64,000 nt of DNA from Zeus faber (GCA_960531495.1 OY482847.1:30025156-30089155), one strand, 5' to 3'. Shown: positions 10,839-23,208, numbered from the stretch's first letter. Notes: generated by a model not told the origin, from the letters alone. Numbers and translations: made by a program.

Positions 10839-11934
10839 CCACCCCCCTCTCCACCCCCTCCCTAACTCTCTCTCCTCCTCCAGCCCATCCCCGTCCGCTG
10901 ACACTGCAGCAGAAGAAGGGGTCTGGAATCACAATCACGATGCATCTGTCTCCATTAAAACAATAACAGAGGGAAGAGGATCTTTGGGCCGTTCGCGCGG
11001 GTTAACAGATTGCGCCGCAGATTGCACGATTACTTTGCACGTTAAAAACGCATTAGCCGCCGGGATATCGTCCACGGGACGTAATAGAAATACCCGGGGT
11101 AAGAGGGTTAAAAGGTAGCTTTAACGCGCTTGGGATTTTTGTTTGAACGGGGCCCCGCGTGATCACCGTGAATTTAGAATGCCGCAAATGCAAATGCAAA
11201 AAAAAAAAAAGAGATCTGTGTTGGTAAATTGTCACTGAGACGAGATGACGGCGTGCCAAAGGGTGTGCAAATTAAGTTAACAAAAAAACATTTGTTCATT
11301 GGGGATTCTAATCACCTCCAGCGAGCGTTCAATCAAACCATAAAATGCCATAAATCAGTGTCAGGGAAAACAGACAACTTGAAGAAAAAGAATAAAAAAC
11401 CTGACTTATATGCGACCCTGAGGCAACTTCTGAAGAATCACAGGATGCAATGTTGATCCTGCAATGAAGATTTTTGACTGCAGTCCTTTTTAAGTAGGAG
11501 AAGGAAAAAAGATAGATTCTTACATGCTGCATATTGAAACAATGAAACCCTCTCTCTGGCCGTCACCCCTGACCAGAGACACTCGGGTGACTAAATGTCG
11601 AAGCTATTGTAGGTTCTCAGGTTTTCAAACAGAAATCCATTCTCATTACTCCGTGTTGTATGCCCAGCATACTGACACCACAGGCTTTAAAAAAAAAAAA
11701 AAAAGGAAATCTCTTCGCAAATTGCAAATTCTCATCAAAACCGCACGTCTCAGGGTTCCAAAAAGGCCTAAACTGATTCTGAAATCATTAATTTCATTAG
11801 AGCTTTTCAAGGTAAGTGAATGAAGAACTTGGCATGGAAGTGTCTATAGAGTGGCCACGAGCGAACTACGGTAGCTTTGCCATGATAGCAACCATCAGAC
11901 TTCATGCTTAACTGAAATTAATGTTTTGAAATAC
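10839..11934. other. Non-coding stretch, no gene seen
   Basis: No recognisable coding exon. Small A-runs occur near 11200 and 11690. Two tandem ATGCAAATGCAAA copies near 11180 resemble octamer (POU) sites, but that is only a motif match. Confidence 0.4.
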
Positions 11935-12335
11935 TTTCTAAAAATGATATGTGCCATATTTTGCTGAAAATACCACTCAGATTATGCATTGGAGCCATTC
12001 TAACATGCGTCCAATCCACCCTGTCTGAAAACAGGCTTTTTCGGTGGGAGGAGCCCCCCTCATGAGGCCCCTAGTTCTGTCAGCGCATGGCGTTTGAGCA
12101 TGGCTTCCGGGTTTTGTTGTATTTACTCCGTTACTTTCACTGATTTCGCCTTCTCAGTCCACCAAAATCTGTTTCTGAACAAATTTGAAATGAGCAACCC
12201 AGTTGCTGAATCTTCACTCACATAACATCTACAAGGCCTCAATTAAAAGTTTGTTCCGACTTACATCGCGGTGTCTGGAGCACTGTTGAGCTGTCGCACG
12301 GCGGGACACGGCGAGGCTTGGGGCTTTTTTGGTTC
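11935..12335 (+). repeat. Dispersed repeat family R1, copy 1
   Basis: This is the same family as 32216-32690 (opposite strand) and 45296-45640. Shared landmarks are TTTTGCTGAAAATACCACTC, GGAGCCATTCTAAC with CGTCCAATCCACC, ATCTGTTTCTGAACAAATTT, and CAGTTGCTGAATCTTCACTC. It is probably a non-autonomous DNA transposon, because the 32.6-kb copy ends in a GCATAATAGGTCCCC terminus like those of common fish MITEs. Family assignment is inference. Confidence 0.65.
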
Positions 12336-13540
12336 ATTCAATTAGGAAACGTTAACTGTAAAAATGAATAGCATTTTATTAATATATTTATTAATTTTCA
12401 GTTTGTGAATTTCATTGACTCGCACTCTCCCCGTCTTGCTCGCCCACTCACTGAATTGAAATTCAAGCATCTTGTTGGGCTCATAGCCGGGCTGTTTGAG
12501 GCGCACGGATCACTCACAGATGTCGGCTCTTTTTGTTCTCAAATCGAGATTGTGACTCAGCTCAGCCTGTGTCTCTGGCTACAGTTTCTGAATCGCGAAC
12601 TAACGACTCCTTTCCTGGAGTGACTCCCAACGCCTGAGTCATTAATGAACAAATTGGTTATGAACGAGTTGTTTGCTAATCGGTAACTATAAGTTTAACT
12701 GTAGCATGTGTGGTAGGAGGCTGAGTCAGTAGTCATGAAGTTTTCAACAAACTTGCAGCTCCATCTATGGCAGGAAAGGGGAACTAAGTCGGTTTTTGGT
12801 TGATCTGTAATGTATGTTCAGACAAGGACGTTAGGATAAGCATCATCCTACTGTATAATGCAATTAATTCGGAAGTATTCAGACCCCTTCTATTTTCCCT
12901 ACATTTTCTTGCATTACATAGTGAATAATCAGAAGTTAAATCGAATGAGAAAGAAATACTTTAACCAGCAGTAACAAAGCTGGTTATGATCATTAGCCCC
13001 CGGGAGAAGAACTGGTTTAGTGAGGTATGCAGCTGTCATTTAGCTTCCTATAGCAGCCAGCTGGAGCTGCACGACAGATCCTTGAGGAGCTAAAATCATT
13101 CCTCCGTGTGTGCCCATCTCCAAATGAAATTTCATTTCCAGTGACGCATCCATTTTTATTACGTTAGGCCCACATTTAAAGCCCAAACTCCAACATGACC
13201 TAATCCCATAGTTATACCGGGCACAAGCCTTTTTGGGTCTAATAAGAAGTGACATACAGTCCTTCTTTGTTATTTTATTTGCGGAAGATGCGGATATTGG
13301 AATCAGCTGCCATGGCGACGGTGAATTAAAATACCCTGTGACAATGCTGTAACCCGTGTCATGGGCCGCTAATTGAATAGCCCTGAATGTTCACCCCGGT
13401 CCCTGCGTAATGAGATATACATGTACGGGTGCACGTGTTGTGTGAATAACGCCGTGTCTCTCCTCTTTGTCAGGGTGAAATGAGACGAGCAGGGAGAAAA
13501 TAATACAAAAAAGGTCATAAAAGAGGTGGACGTAGAGTAA

Positions 13541-13541
<1 letters not shown>
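12336..13541. other. Non-coding stretch with possible conserved elements
   Basis: No gene is recognised. The part 13040-13400 has balanced composition without repeats, including an ATTTCATTTCC/GGAAATGAAAT inverted motif near 13128, and is a reasonable place to test for vertebrate conservation. Nothing in the sequence proves function. Confidence 0.35.

Positions 13542-13586
<45 letters not shown>
13542..13586. repeat. (TG)n microsatellite
   Basis: Pure TG dinucleotide repeat of about 22 units. Confidence 0.97.
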
Positions 13587-13587
<1 letters not shown>

Positions 13588-14087
13588 TTAAGGGCGGAGG
13601 AGGCATTGCCTGCGCCCCTGACCCTGCATGGATTCTCCATCTGTAATGAAATGGGCTCTCAGCAGGGGAGCCACTCGGAGGGAAGTGCTCTCTTCAGAGG
13701 AGAGAGCACCCTCTGGCCGGGCGTTTATTTACAGATCACTTCGTTTCCAACGGGCCATTCGGCTTTGATAATGAGAGAAAATAATAATAAGATATGAAAA
13801 GAACGGCAAAATGGCAAGAAAAACCCCCAAAAACAAGATAATTCTTTGTGGCACCAAATTTTAACAAAAACACACATACAGTTACAAATCGTGAGCAGAC
13901 AGTACACAAACAGAATATACTGTATATGGGACATACATGTTGTTGATAGATGTTGCTGGTTCATTGTTTGTTTATTTTTTCGGTTTATTCTTTTGTATAC
14001 TGACATTTTTCCTTCTATTTTCAAGTTGTATTTCTTTCATTTTTATTGCCTATTTTTTCAGATCTTTTTCCATCTAGGAATGAGTAA
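13587..14087. other. Non-coding, AT-rich; no gene seen
   Basis: Open frames cross this part on both strands, but they are hydrophobic low-complexity translations of AT-rich DNA. No transposon ends or RNA genes were found. Confidence 0.4.
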
Positions 14088-14186
14088 AGTTCTATCTATC
14101 TATACATCCATCCATCCATCCATCCATCCATCCATCCGTCTGCCAGCCAGCCAGCCTGCCTGTCTGTCTGTCTGTCGGTCCGTCTG
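14088..14186. repeat. Compound tetranucleotide microsatellite
   Basis: Successive blocks of TATC, CATC, CCAG and TGTC repeats in one tract. Such step-wise drift of the unit within a tract suggests point mutation followed by slippage. Confidence 0.9.
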
Positions 14187-15130
14187 TTGTGCAAGTTGAT
14201 ATTCATATTTTCCGTTTTATTCCTGTAATGCAGTTATATTTCAACACTGACCAAAGGTCACCATCTTGTAGAGCTACAGTACATAGTACATGTGTTTTCT
14301 GTCTTCCAGGGTACTTTAGTATGTGACTTTAAAGAAAGAATTCTAGAAAAAAGAATTCTTGGAGACGCCATGCCCTCGCAATGCATTGTGGGATACGCTT
14401 GCTCATGTAGCGTGCAGTGTTTGAATACCACGATATTTCAACGGATGTAGTGTGTCATCCTGTACTACTACTACTACTACTTTTCATGTTATCTCTCGAT
14501 TTAAGAGATACAAGTCTAGAGTAATGCATGGTCGGTCTTTTAAAACTGAGTCCACGTTTTGTCATTACTACGTGTTTCCCAAAAGAGCTGAAAGACGTCC
14601 TGTGACCTTGCATTATCGGTGCCAGATTTACACCGCTTTCACAAATTGCTGAAACCATCGTCGGGGCTCTCTGAAGTCATAGCTTTCTGAGCACTGAACA
14701 CTTAGCCTGGCAAACAAAAACACTCAGTCATATCAAGACTTCTTGGATGGACTTCTTCTAGTTTGCTTTTACAAACTATGGAGAAAAAAACTAACGAACA
14801 GTAATTTGTTAACCCCATTAAACAAAATCCAATTCGATTATTTCCAAATTACATTATGCTGTTGTGTTCGTCATTTTATGGTTGTAAAAACCTATACAAT
14901 TATGAGAACAAACATATGAAACCCATTTCCACTCAAAATGAGTTCCATACCAATCACAAAATAAATGGTAAGAAACAAGGTTCATTTGTTTTCGTTTGAA
15001 ACTTGGTAATTTTTCAGTCACTTCTTTAATGGATACTTTAGCTTATATATTGGCAGTTAAAAAGAAACCACAAACATAATAAAAACAATAATACCTAATT
15101 ATATTAATTAATTACCTAATATTATTTTTT
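14187..15130. other. Non-coding, no gene seen
   Basis: Contains a short (TAC)n at about 14463-14481 and a GCAATGCATTGTGGGATACG stretch near 14378. The inverted GAATTCT pair near 14340-14360 could form a small hairpin. No coding frame is convincing. Confidence 0.4.
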
Positions 15131-15182
15131 TGCGTCATTATTATTATTAATATTATTATTATTATTATTATTATTATTATCA
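15131..15182. repeat. (ATT)n microsatellite
   Basis: Imperfect ATT/TTA repeat of about 50 bp, with one AATATT interruption. Confidence 0.9.
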
Positions 15183-16030
15183 TCTCAACTACAATTTTAT
15201 CCTTACTATTTGTATTATTGCTCTTACTCATGCTGATGCTGTATATTTCTCTACTGCCAATAGATTCACGACCGAGGAAGCATCTAGGAATATTAAGCAT
15301 AGTAATCTCAGCAAATTTGCATTTGCTTTATTATTCTATTTATGCATTTATTTATTTGCATTCATTTACAAGAACAGGGGGCAGGGAATTTTTGTTCCTT
15401 TCAAAATTGCAGTCCTTTTCATTGGAGCATTGGCTAGAGGCTCCCGGGTGAATGTCCGGAGAAATGTCAGGATGCAGACAGGTTCTTATCGCCCGTGCCC
15501 TTATCTCGTCTCTGCAGGTATGGCGGCACAATGAGGAGAACTTGTGAGGCCCACAGTCTGAGGCGTTTATGGGGCTGCTGCAGCTGCCTGTGGGGCTCTA
15601 TCGCACCATCGAAACTTGGCACAGTAAAGGAGGAACGTTCAACAGATTTTTGGGGTACGCTTTTAAAACAATACCGGTTTCAGATGATAAGAACTAGAGG
15701 AGCTGGACATCCATCCACTAGTCACATGCAATATCACTTTTTTTCCCCTCATTCATCCATCTACTATCATTGCATAGAATTTCTACGCACTGTTGCTATG
15801 CAGTATTTGTGCGTTGCTTTAGTGTAACCACCACCTGCCCATATTTGGCTTATAAGTTTACTTAGGCTACGTTCACATTGCAAGCCTTAGTGCTCAATTC
15901 AGATTTATTGCTCTAATTCAATTTTTTTTTGTTTTGCTGTTCACATTACACAGATCTGAGCCGCTTTAGTCTGCAGTGTGAAAATAGCTTTAGTCATCTG
16001 TACACGTGCTAGTCCCTGTATATTGGTGCA
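15183..16030. other. Non-coding, no gene seen
   Basis: AT-rich and then mixed sequence. The plus-strand frame 15495-15827 has no family resemblance and no clear splice or start context. Confidence 0.4.
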
Positions 16031-16427
16031 CAGGTACTCCCCACTTAACGACCTACCTGTTTAACGACTGTTTGGATTGACGACCAGCTCTCCGAACAGT
16101 CTGTTTTGTACACGGCGTACAATACTGCGACGTGCGTGGCGTCTCAGCGTCAAGCATCTCATCGCGCATCAACCTTTATATAATGTATACACTATATATA
16201 AACAGACTATATACACAATATATATACTTTTTACACTATGTATATTCTATACATCTCATCTCAGCGTTCTCAGTCTCGTTCCCTCAGTCCGTCAGTATTG
16301 ACTACACCAGCGTTCGCAATGGCCACGCCCCCTTACCAGGAAATAACACGGGTCCTCGCTCATCGACCAATTTGCTTAATGACCTGGTCCTCGGAACGGA
16401 ACTCGGTTGTTAAGTGAGGAGTACCTT
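16031..16427. mobile_element. pogo/Tigger-like MITE (Tc1/mariner superfamily)
   Basis: The left end is CAGGTACTCCCCACTTAACG and the right end, read on the other strand, is AAGGTACTCCTCACTTAACA, giving inverted repeats of about 23 bp. The interior includes AT-rich TATATA blocks and no transposase. The GGTACTCCNCACTTAA-type terminus resembles pogo/Tigger MITEs. The flanking TA duplication is not clear, so exact limits are uncertain by 1-3 bp. Confidence 0.65.
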
Positions 16428-16648
16428 TAGTTTATATTTTACTTCAATCTAATAATTTTTTCTTTTCTGACGAGAAGTGTTCTGTAAACTTTTTAAGATT
16501 CGATTTTAAGAATAAAATCAAGATTCTTTGTCACATGAAGTCACACAGGAATCTGAATCAGAAAAAAATACATACATGAATAGCAAAACTACAAGCAATG
16601 TATGTATGTATGTATGTACTCTAATTCCATTTTTACGCCATGAATCCA
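16428..16648. other. LINE/L2-like tail fragment and (TGTA)n
   Basis: The part 16497-16560 has an AAGATTCTTTGTCACATGAA stretch like the 3' tails of fish L2/CR1-type LINEs, read on the minus strand. A TGTA tetranucleotide repeat follows at about 16596-16617. Weak call. Confidence 0.35.
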
Positions 16649-17060
16649 TGTCATGAATCCTTCCTGATCTCCCAGTATTTATATTTGTTTTCATTTCCTC
16701 ATGCCATGTCACTAACCTCCATGTCATTTCAGACCCGCCCACTCCCCTTTGCTTTGCTGTCACTCCACTTCACCTGGTTTACTCCACCTGCAGCTCATTC
16801 CCTGGTTAGTCCCTCAGTATAAATACCAGTCCACTTCCCACTGTTTCAGTCTGATTGGCTCTTGCATAACGATGAGCTTTCCCACACTCCTACCTGTTTC
16901 CTGTACCTTCCATCCAAACAGACGCTGGACTCCCTGGACCGGGATTCCGTGTCTGTTCCCCTCCCTGTATTTTTGGAATAAACCTTGTGGCCTTTGACTT
17001 CTTACCTGAGTGTTTTTCTGTCGTGCTTATGGGTTTAGACCCCAGTCAGTGAGCGTAACA
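16649..17060 (+). repeat. Solo LTR, family S, plus copy
   Basis: Begins TGTCATGAATCC and ends GAGCGTAACA (TG...CA). Inside are a promoter-like CAGTATAAATACCAG and, near the end, GGAATAAACC as polyadenylation signal. The same family occurs inverted at 34989-35450, where 5-bp target duplications prove an integrated LTR. In this copy no duplication is evident (ATCCA versus GTATG), so the left edge may lie elsewhere. The open frames here are spurious. Confidence 0.7.
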
Positions 17061-18106
17061 GTATGTATCTATGAATGAATGTACACTGTGCAACGGCTTC
17101 TTCAGCTGTAACACTTTAATTGTGATAAGTTTTATATTATTAGTCTTAGTTTATCTTATTTTAATCACATTGTGGCTTGCTTAAATATATTCGTATCATG
17201 TTTTATTTACATCCTCTAAACCGGTAAGGCTTTGGTTTGAGGCCCCACCGATTACCTTTTGGTGTCCTCCTTGGGTGAGTCGCGGACCTCAGGTTGGAAA
17301 ACACTTGTTAGCGTACCTGCCTTTATGCATTAAAAAATGAACAAGACCCCTTCCCCTCCTACAGTATAAACCCGCCTTAATCAGTGTGATTAAGGACGTA
17401 ACGCAGGCATTGGCTCAGGATTTAATAATATCCCTTGATACAAGTCTTTTAATGTTTCAGCTTCTATGGCGTCTCGATAGAATACGAAGAAAAGCGTCCA
17501 CGTTGTGGAGAAAGGAGCAAAGTCATGCATCTTAATCAAAGCCTCAGCGTTTGTTAAAAAGATGAAGCTCTGTTTGTCCATTCAATTTGAATTCAAACTT
17601 AAGTACAGGATTTGGATAGACGCCCCCCCCCTCATCCATGAGGTTTGTTTAATCTTCATAAGATAGTCTTTAATCAGGAAACATGCTCTAATGGGGCCAC
17701 ACTGGAGGCGTGGCCCTCATCATCTTCCTCCTCCTCAACCCCCCTGATCTGTCCCTCATTTCTCTCTCGTCCATTTTCTGTTGACATAGCATTACAGCGC
17801 TCCCATGCCTGGTGTTGCCTAATTGGTCCACCAGGACTAATTTTGCATCTAGTTACCGCATGTTTTTTTCCGTGGCTGTGAACTTCTCAGGGTCGTGTTC
17901 CGCCTTTTGATAACTTTTTCCCCCTCATTCTCTCTCCAAGGCTACACAGTTTCTGAGCTCCCTAAACCCTATGAATAATTTTGCTATTGTAAACTTTGCC
18001 GCAGAGAATAATTGAATCAAATGCTTTAAACAACCTGTACCTCAGACTTCAGGAAAGTCGTTGCAGAGTCCTGAGACGTTGCTGTGGCCACTCAAAGACA
18101 GCCTAA
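17061..18106. other. Non-coding, no gene seen
   Basis: The part 17280-17580 contains a CCTTAATCAGTGTGATTAAGG inverted sequence (about 17374-17394), a candidate regulatory palindrome. Otherwise nothing is recognised. Confidence 0.4.
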
Positions 18107-18985
18107 ATAAATGAACTACCAAACTACTGAACAAACAAACCAAAACGTAAAAGCAAACTCCTAACACACTAAACAACTAACACACTAACAAACTACTTCA
18201 AACTACAATAAACTAAACGAACTAACTAACGAACACACTAAACAACTAACACACTAACAAACTACAATAAACTAAACAAACTAACTGACGAACACACTAA
18301 ACAACTAATGAACAAACTAACGATAAACTAATGATCTAACAAACAAAACCAACTAACAAACACATGAAGGAACGAACAAACTAACACCTAAACAACTAAC
18401 AAACAAACTAAGACAATACCAACAGACTATGCTACACTAAAAAATTAAACAAACTAACGCACTAAACAAACCAAAGAACTGACAAAGGAACAAACTTACC
18501 AAAGAACTAACACACAAACCGGCTAACAAACCAACCAACAAAAACTAATGAACAAACAAACACGCTAATGAACTAACTGGCTTACAAACTAACGGACAAA
18601 CACACTAACCAACAAATAAGCTAACAAACAAACTAATGATCAAAAAAAAAAAAACAACAACTTACTAACAAACCAGCTAACACACTAATGATCCAACACA
18701 CTAAACTAACTGGCTAACAAATGAACGAACAATCACACAAACCAACAAACCAATGAACTAACAAACCGACAAACAAGAAAGAAACAAACTAACTGATACT
18801 AATGAACAAACTAACTAACAAGCACACTAACAAACAAATTAATTAACAAACCAACAAACAAAAAAAAAGAAACAAAAATAACTTAATTCTTACAAACTAA
18901 CTAACACACTTATGAACTCAAAAAAAAAGAAAAAAAAACAACCAACAAACTAACTGAGGAACTAAAGAATGAACAAACTAACTGT
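18107..18985. repeat. Degenerate (CTAACAAA)-type low-complexity array
   Basis: About 880 bp made almost only of CTAACA, AACAAAC, ACACACTAA and CTAATGAAC words, so strand composition is extremely skewed: the plus strand is rich in A and C with very little G. It looks like a slipped, diverged tandem array of 4-8 bp units. One option is an expanded (AACT)n tail of a LINE, because a LINE-like 3' end with an AACTAACTAA tail occurs at 39484-39700. Confidence 0.85.
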
Positions 18986-19004
18986 TGCAGTTCGGCCTGC
19001 CACA

Positions 19005-19297
19005 CACCACTAACTGCAGGCAAGTCACTCATGGTTGCGGTGGCTGCTTCTCCTGCTTCGTGCTCCGCTGGACATCCTGGGCGGAACCTCTACTTCCAGT
19101 ACGAAGAAGGCTGGTACTGCGGCCGCCCATTGACCTACTGGTCAACGGGCGGGTCCCTGTTTGGGGGCCACTGTGGCAGTGCCTCATGCCATACACCACT
19201 CGAGTGGCTTTTCCAAGGCCCTCTGATGCAGAGACATAGGCAACGTTGTTGAAAAGTGCCAGTTCATTGAAGAGCGTGGGCAAGACGGAGCCAGCCC

Positions 19298-19334
<37 letters not shown>

Positions 19335-19400
19335 GACGGGTGATTTAACCCGTGCCAAATTAACTACACCCAAGACAGGTGTGGATACTTAAATCACACC
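19005..19400 (-). repeat. Dispersed repeat family U (LTR-like) with a GT microsatellite
   Basis: The part 19300-19398, read on the minus strand, begins TGGTGTGATTTAAGTATCCA and matches the start of the copies at 53887 and 59303. The part 19030-19235 resembles 46913-47110 (GGTTGCTGCGCCTGCTTCTC-like). A (TG)n tract at 19301-19331 lies inside. Both G+C-rich parts read open in the same frame, but no protein family is recognised. Confidence 0.45.
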
Positions 19401-20990
19401 AGAGTAAGAAACGAATGAACTAACACTTACATGCACACAATCAGCTTATTTCCCGAGCGTCGAAGTGGAACGTTGCGACTGCTTCATTTGCGGTGGGAGT
19501 GCAGGAAACACAGGTGAGCGTGAGGTGTTTGGGTGTGTGTCAGATGATGACGATGAGGGGGAACAGAGCTGTCAGACACCGGAGTCGCAGATAGAGTGCG
19601 GCAAAAAAAATTGTTTTTCATGACCAAATAAATATAATCAACTGAGGAGGGTTGCAATTCAAGTGCAGGGAGAAACATGGAAAAAAAAAAAAAAGTTACC
19701 AAGGTATGATACAACTAAAAAAATGAGGCCAAAAGAACTTAAACAGGATTTGACATAAAGACAACAACTAGACGAGACACACCAAACTGACCTGGCCAAA
19801 GGAAACAGGAGGGAACCTATAGGGACATGACCAAACCAAAGAGACATGAGAGGGGTGAAAGAAATATCAGAAACAATAATTACTTAACTCTAAATATAAA
19901 AATGATAAAACAAGGAACTAAATAACACAAGTGCACGTGTTTAAATAAGTGCACAATAAATACAAAACATGAATCTAAAAAGAGATTATTGTTAAAGTAA
20001 ATACAAAATAAACCACCCCCATGACGTTGAACTGAATGGACTCCTCCACAGCTTGAACTCACCTGTGGAGTTCTTGTCCTTTCCAGAACGGGCAACAAAC
20101 TTAAGTAAAATATGTATAAAATAAAATATAAAATAAAATATATGTTAATATGGATGAAACAAAACCTTTGTCTCATTATTATCTGTTTTAACTTTGTATG
20201 TGTATTATGAATGTAGGGTGTAAAAAGATAGATTTTTAAACATAAGGAAAATTACAAGGCTGGTAAAAACATATGCTCTCACACATGCGCCAATAAAAGC
20301 AAATATGTTATCATTGCTGTTGTGTTTGGCAGTGCGCTCCCGGGTCCTTCTATGTCCTCATTAATCACTTTGAACAAGCTTTTTATGACCGTTACGATCA
20401 GTCGATCCTAAGGCAAAATGGAGTCCATTTTGAAACATTTTGTTTAGCGAACCCCACATCAGTTTAGAAAATTTGTGAGTGGAGAATTTCACAAGCAAGA
20501 TTTTATGCTCAAGATCTTTATAGTGGAATTATTATTATTTTTATTATCATTACATATTATTTGATTTATTTTTATTAGTGGAAATATTGCGTTGCGTTTC
20601 GTAAGGCATCTTTCCGACTTGTGACGGTTGAATAATGTCAAATAAAGTGAAATAGCCCTTCTTAAAATTCTCAAAATATTAAATGTGAAACAATATAAAA
20701 TGTAAGTCTTTTGGTAAATAGACCAAAATCAAATAGATCAGCATTGCCTGAAGGGATTAGGCAAAAATGCACTTTTCTGGGACAGTTCCCGTTTATTCTA
20801 CTTGTCCTTGTTAAATAAACAAACAAGGACACGAACAAACAATAAATAAAAATGTCTGGCCTGTTTCATTGTCAATGTTCTGTGCCAAGAAGACGAGGAC
20901 GATGTTTACCTTCTCCGGTTTGAGGCACGAGTGGAGTGGATTGACTATGTTTCAAGCGGTGCTAAAAACCTGTTTGGATGTGTAGTTCCT
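19401..20990. other. Non-coding, no gene seen
   Basis: AT-rich sequence with short A-runs. Frames are hydrophobic or low complexity. No transposon ends were identified. Confidence 0.4.
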
Positions 20991-21213
20991 TGATTAATTT
21001 GATGTGTTGATGAAGAAGGAGTGACCGTTGACGCTGACTTGAGTAAAATAATAGATTTATTACAAAAGAACAGCATCAGACCAGACTTGCCATGGACATC
21101 TAGGTGAGAACCGAGCCGGACGGATTCTCTGTCGAATGAAACTCGGGCGAGTCTTTTATGCTTGCCCAAAGACAACGTTGACCATCTGATTCCCCTACAT
21201 AGGTCACAGGTCA
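20991..21213 (-). repeat. 3' LTR of the retrovirus-like element
   Basis: On the minus strand this segment follows the integrase frame. It contains GCATAAAAGACTCG as TATA-like promoter and GTAATAAATC as poly(A) signal, and ends GGAACTACA. TG...CA ends (TGTGACC...ACTACA) are plausible. No second copy lies on the other side of the element inside the window, so the 5' LTR is lost or beyond recognition. Confidence 0.5.
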
Positions 21214-21640
21214 CATTCCCCCTGCTCTTAGTAATTATATTATATGATGAGGCTCCTAGACATTGTTTAATTCCCAATTTTTGCAGAATTAATTTTACTG
21301 TTTTATCCACAAACTCTTTCCCATTATCTGAAGATATGCGATCTGGAAGTCCCCACCTGCTTATGACCTCACGACACAAAAACTTGGCTTGGCAACCTAC
21401 TGAGCATCTTTACGCTTTGTTGGACATGCTTCAGTCCCCCGTGAAAATCTATCCATGATGACTAACATGTATCTTTTACCTCCTACTGGTCTTATCATGT
21501 CAACAAAATCCACAACCAACTCACGCATGGGACCTGTCGGAGTTGGAAAGTGACTGGGTGGACTCTTACCACCCCTCCGAACATTGTTTTTAAGACTGAT
21601 TGTACATCTGCCAATGACATAATCAATTTGCTCAAGCAAG
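21214..21640 (-). pseudogene. Retroviral-type integrase relic
   Basis: Two overlapping minus-strand frames. The 21397-21639 frame shows VDFVDMIRPVGGKRYMLVIM, the start of a DDE core where the first catalytic Asp lies in a D-x-I/V motif. The next frame (starting at 21379) has WGLPDRISSDNGKEFVDKTV, with the second Asp in SDNGKEF. The downstream part with the catalytic Glu is lost where the frame runs into unrelated sequence and the LTR. A frameshift separates the two. In a live element the enzyme inserts the proviral cDNA; this one cannot. Type is retroviral/Gypsy; a retroviral origin is favoured by the gag-like frames upstream. Confidence 0.65.
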
Positions 21641-21860
21641 TACGGTGCCCAAAAACTCTTTCGTGATTTTTCTCCTTATCGCCCCGCCCCCCCTTGCAAC
21701 ATGGGCTAACCCATGTGCTTCCCGAATCATCAGACCTAGTAGGTCGGGGGTGCTACCATCAGTCCTTCATGATTTCTCCACAGACCAGTAGACTCTTGTG
21801 TGGCCCCTCGGTCCAACCATAATTGTTTATCTATGGCTGACGCCGCTTCTTGCATCGGGA

Positions 21861-22271
21861 TCACATTTCTGAGCGTGATTTTATCTTCCAAGTCCACTTC
21901 ATGGGTGACCAGAAGAACCTTGCCTGCTTTGTTTGCTCCTGTAACTGCTTTTGCAGCCTCATAATCACTGCTTTGTTACCTTGAGTAACCCTTGACATGT
22001 CCATTTTGTGTGCTGCACACTTAGATACAGCTATTTGCTTTGGCTTCATCGTTGCATGCAACAATTTTCTTATCCAAGCATGATGCTTCTGTGTCCATGG
22101 GTTATTGTTTGACCCATACAAACTACTTTTTCTTGACAATACTGTAGCTTCTTCCATCCTTTCTCCTATATGCTTCTGCTCAAATCCTTCAGCCACCATC
22201 AAAGTCATATGTGGCACACTTTTCTCAATGTCACGCTCTTTATCAAGATAATCATCAGTGTTTATCTTCAC
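21861..22271 (-). pseudogene. Retrovirus-like pro/RNase H remnant
   Basis: A 136-codon minus-strand frame. Its first part (VPHMTLMVAEGFEQKHIGE) resembles the start of retroviral pol in fish endogenous elements. Its second half has AVSKCAAHKMDMSRVTQGNKA, like the end of an RNase H domain where a His and an N-A-D-type motif occur. The two parts are normally separated by a whole reverse transcriptase, so this frame is a deletion fusion. Not functional as an enzyme. Confidence 0.5.
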
Positions 22272-22482
22272 AGCAGCTCCTTTACTTCCTCATTCCACCA
22301 CCAAGAATCCTCTTCTTTCGGCTGCTCCCGTTAGGTGGCGCCGCAGTGCATTATCTACCTACAATACCTTCTGTTCTGCTCATCTATAAAGCTTCCCTTT
22401 GGCCTTCTTCTCCTCATTCTTCTAATCCACCAATTGTATTTGGTTGAGTTTTCTAAGAGTCTCCTGGTCCTGTTCCTTCTGG

Positions 22483-23208
22483 TCATGCTCCTTTTTCCTC
22501 CGCTTTAGCCAACATCCGTCTGACTGCTGGGTCGTATCCTCCAATAGCTTCGTCCGAGTCACTCACACTCTCGTCTCCTATTTCCAGACCTCTGACTCGT
22601 TGTCTGCTTCTCAAATGGTTCCTTCTCTTGGTACTGTTGGAGCTCGGATACATCTTTATGGTTGTTGTAGCCTTGCCCATCTCTATTATTTGCTCATCCT
22701 CATCTTTGAAGAGATAGTTGCCCTCCATTGTCGTCACTGGAAGCTGGGGCTAAACATCAGTGAACTTCACCTCCTTCTCATAAGGCGAGGGCTTCTTTAC
22801 AGATGCTGTATCTGAGAAGGGTGCAATAATCTTCTCCATCAATTTTTCTGCTTCCTTTTAATTTTTCTTTATTTCTTGTCTACTTTGTTCTCTTTTTTCT
22901 CTTGCAGCTTCGAACCATGTCTGTCCCTCCTTTGCGAACAGCTGTAGAATGCCAAATCCTGTTTGTCTTTTCTCTGTGCGTCTCTTTCCTCTTTTTCCTT
23001 TCTTTTGATTTACTTTTCATGTGGACACAAGCACCTGCATTGTTTTAATCACATCCGGGTTAAGAGTTCCTTCAGCTGGCCACGGTTGTTCAATGTCAGG
23101 CCACCGCTTGCTCCATTTTCCTGATATTTTTGCAATATCTATAATAAGCGGATTATTCTTTCGCCCTACATCAATAGGAGTGATTACTTTTGTAATTTTT
23201 CTATCCAT
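22483..23208 (-). pseudogene. gag-like remnants of the retrovirus-like element
   Basis: Two minus-strand frames, 23017-23208 (with SGKWSKRWPDIEQPWPAEGT) and 22483-22737 (highly charged, ending LAKAEEKGA), precede the pol remnants in transcriptional order. The Trp/Pro-rich first piece resembles the N-terminal matrix part of gag in teleost endogenous retroviruses. Stops separate the pieces. The call rests on position and general resemblance. Confidence 0.45.

Noticed and set aside
13725..14199. Hydrophobic frames on both strands
   Set aside because: Translations of AT-rich DNA and of the TATC/CATC microsatellite; no family resemblance and no conserved start.
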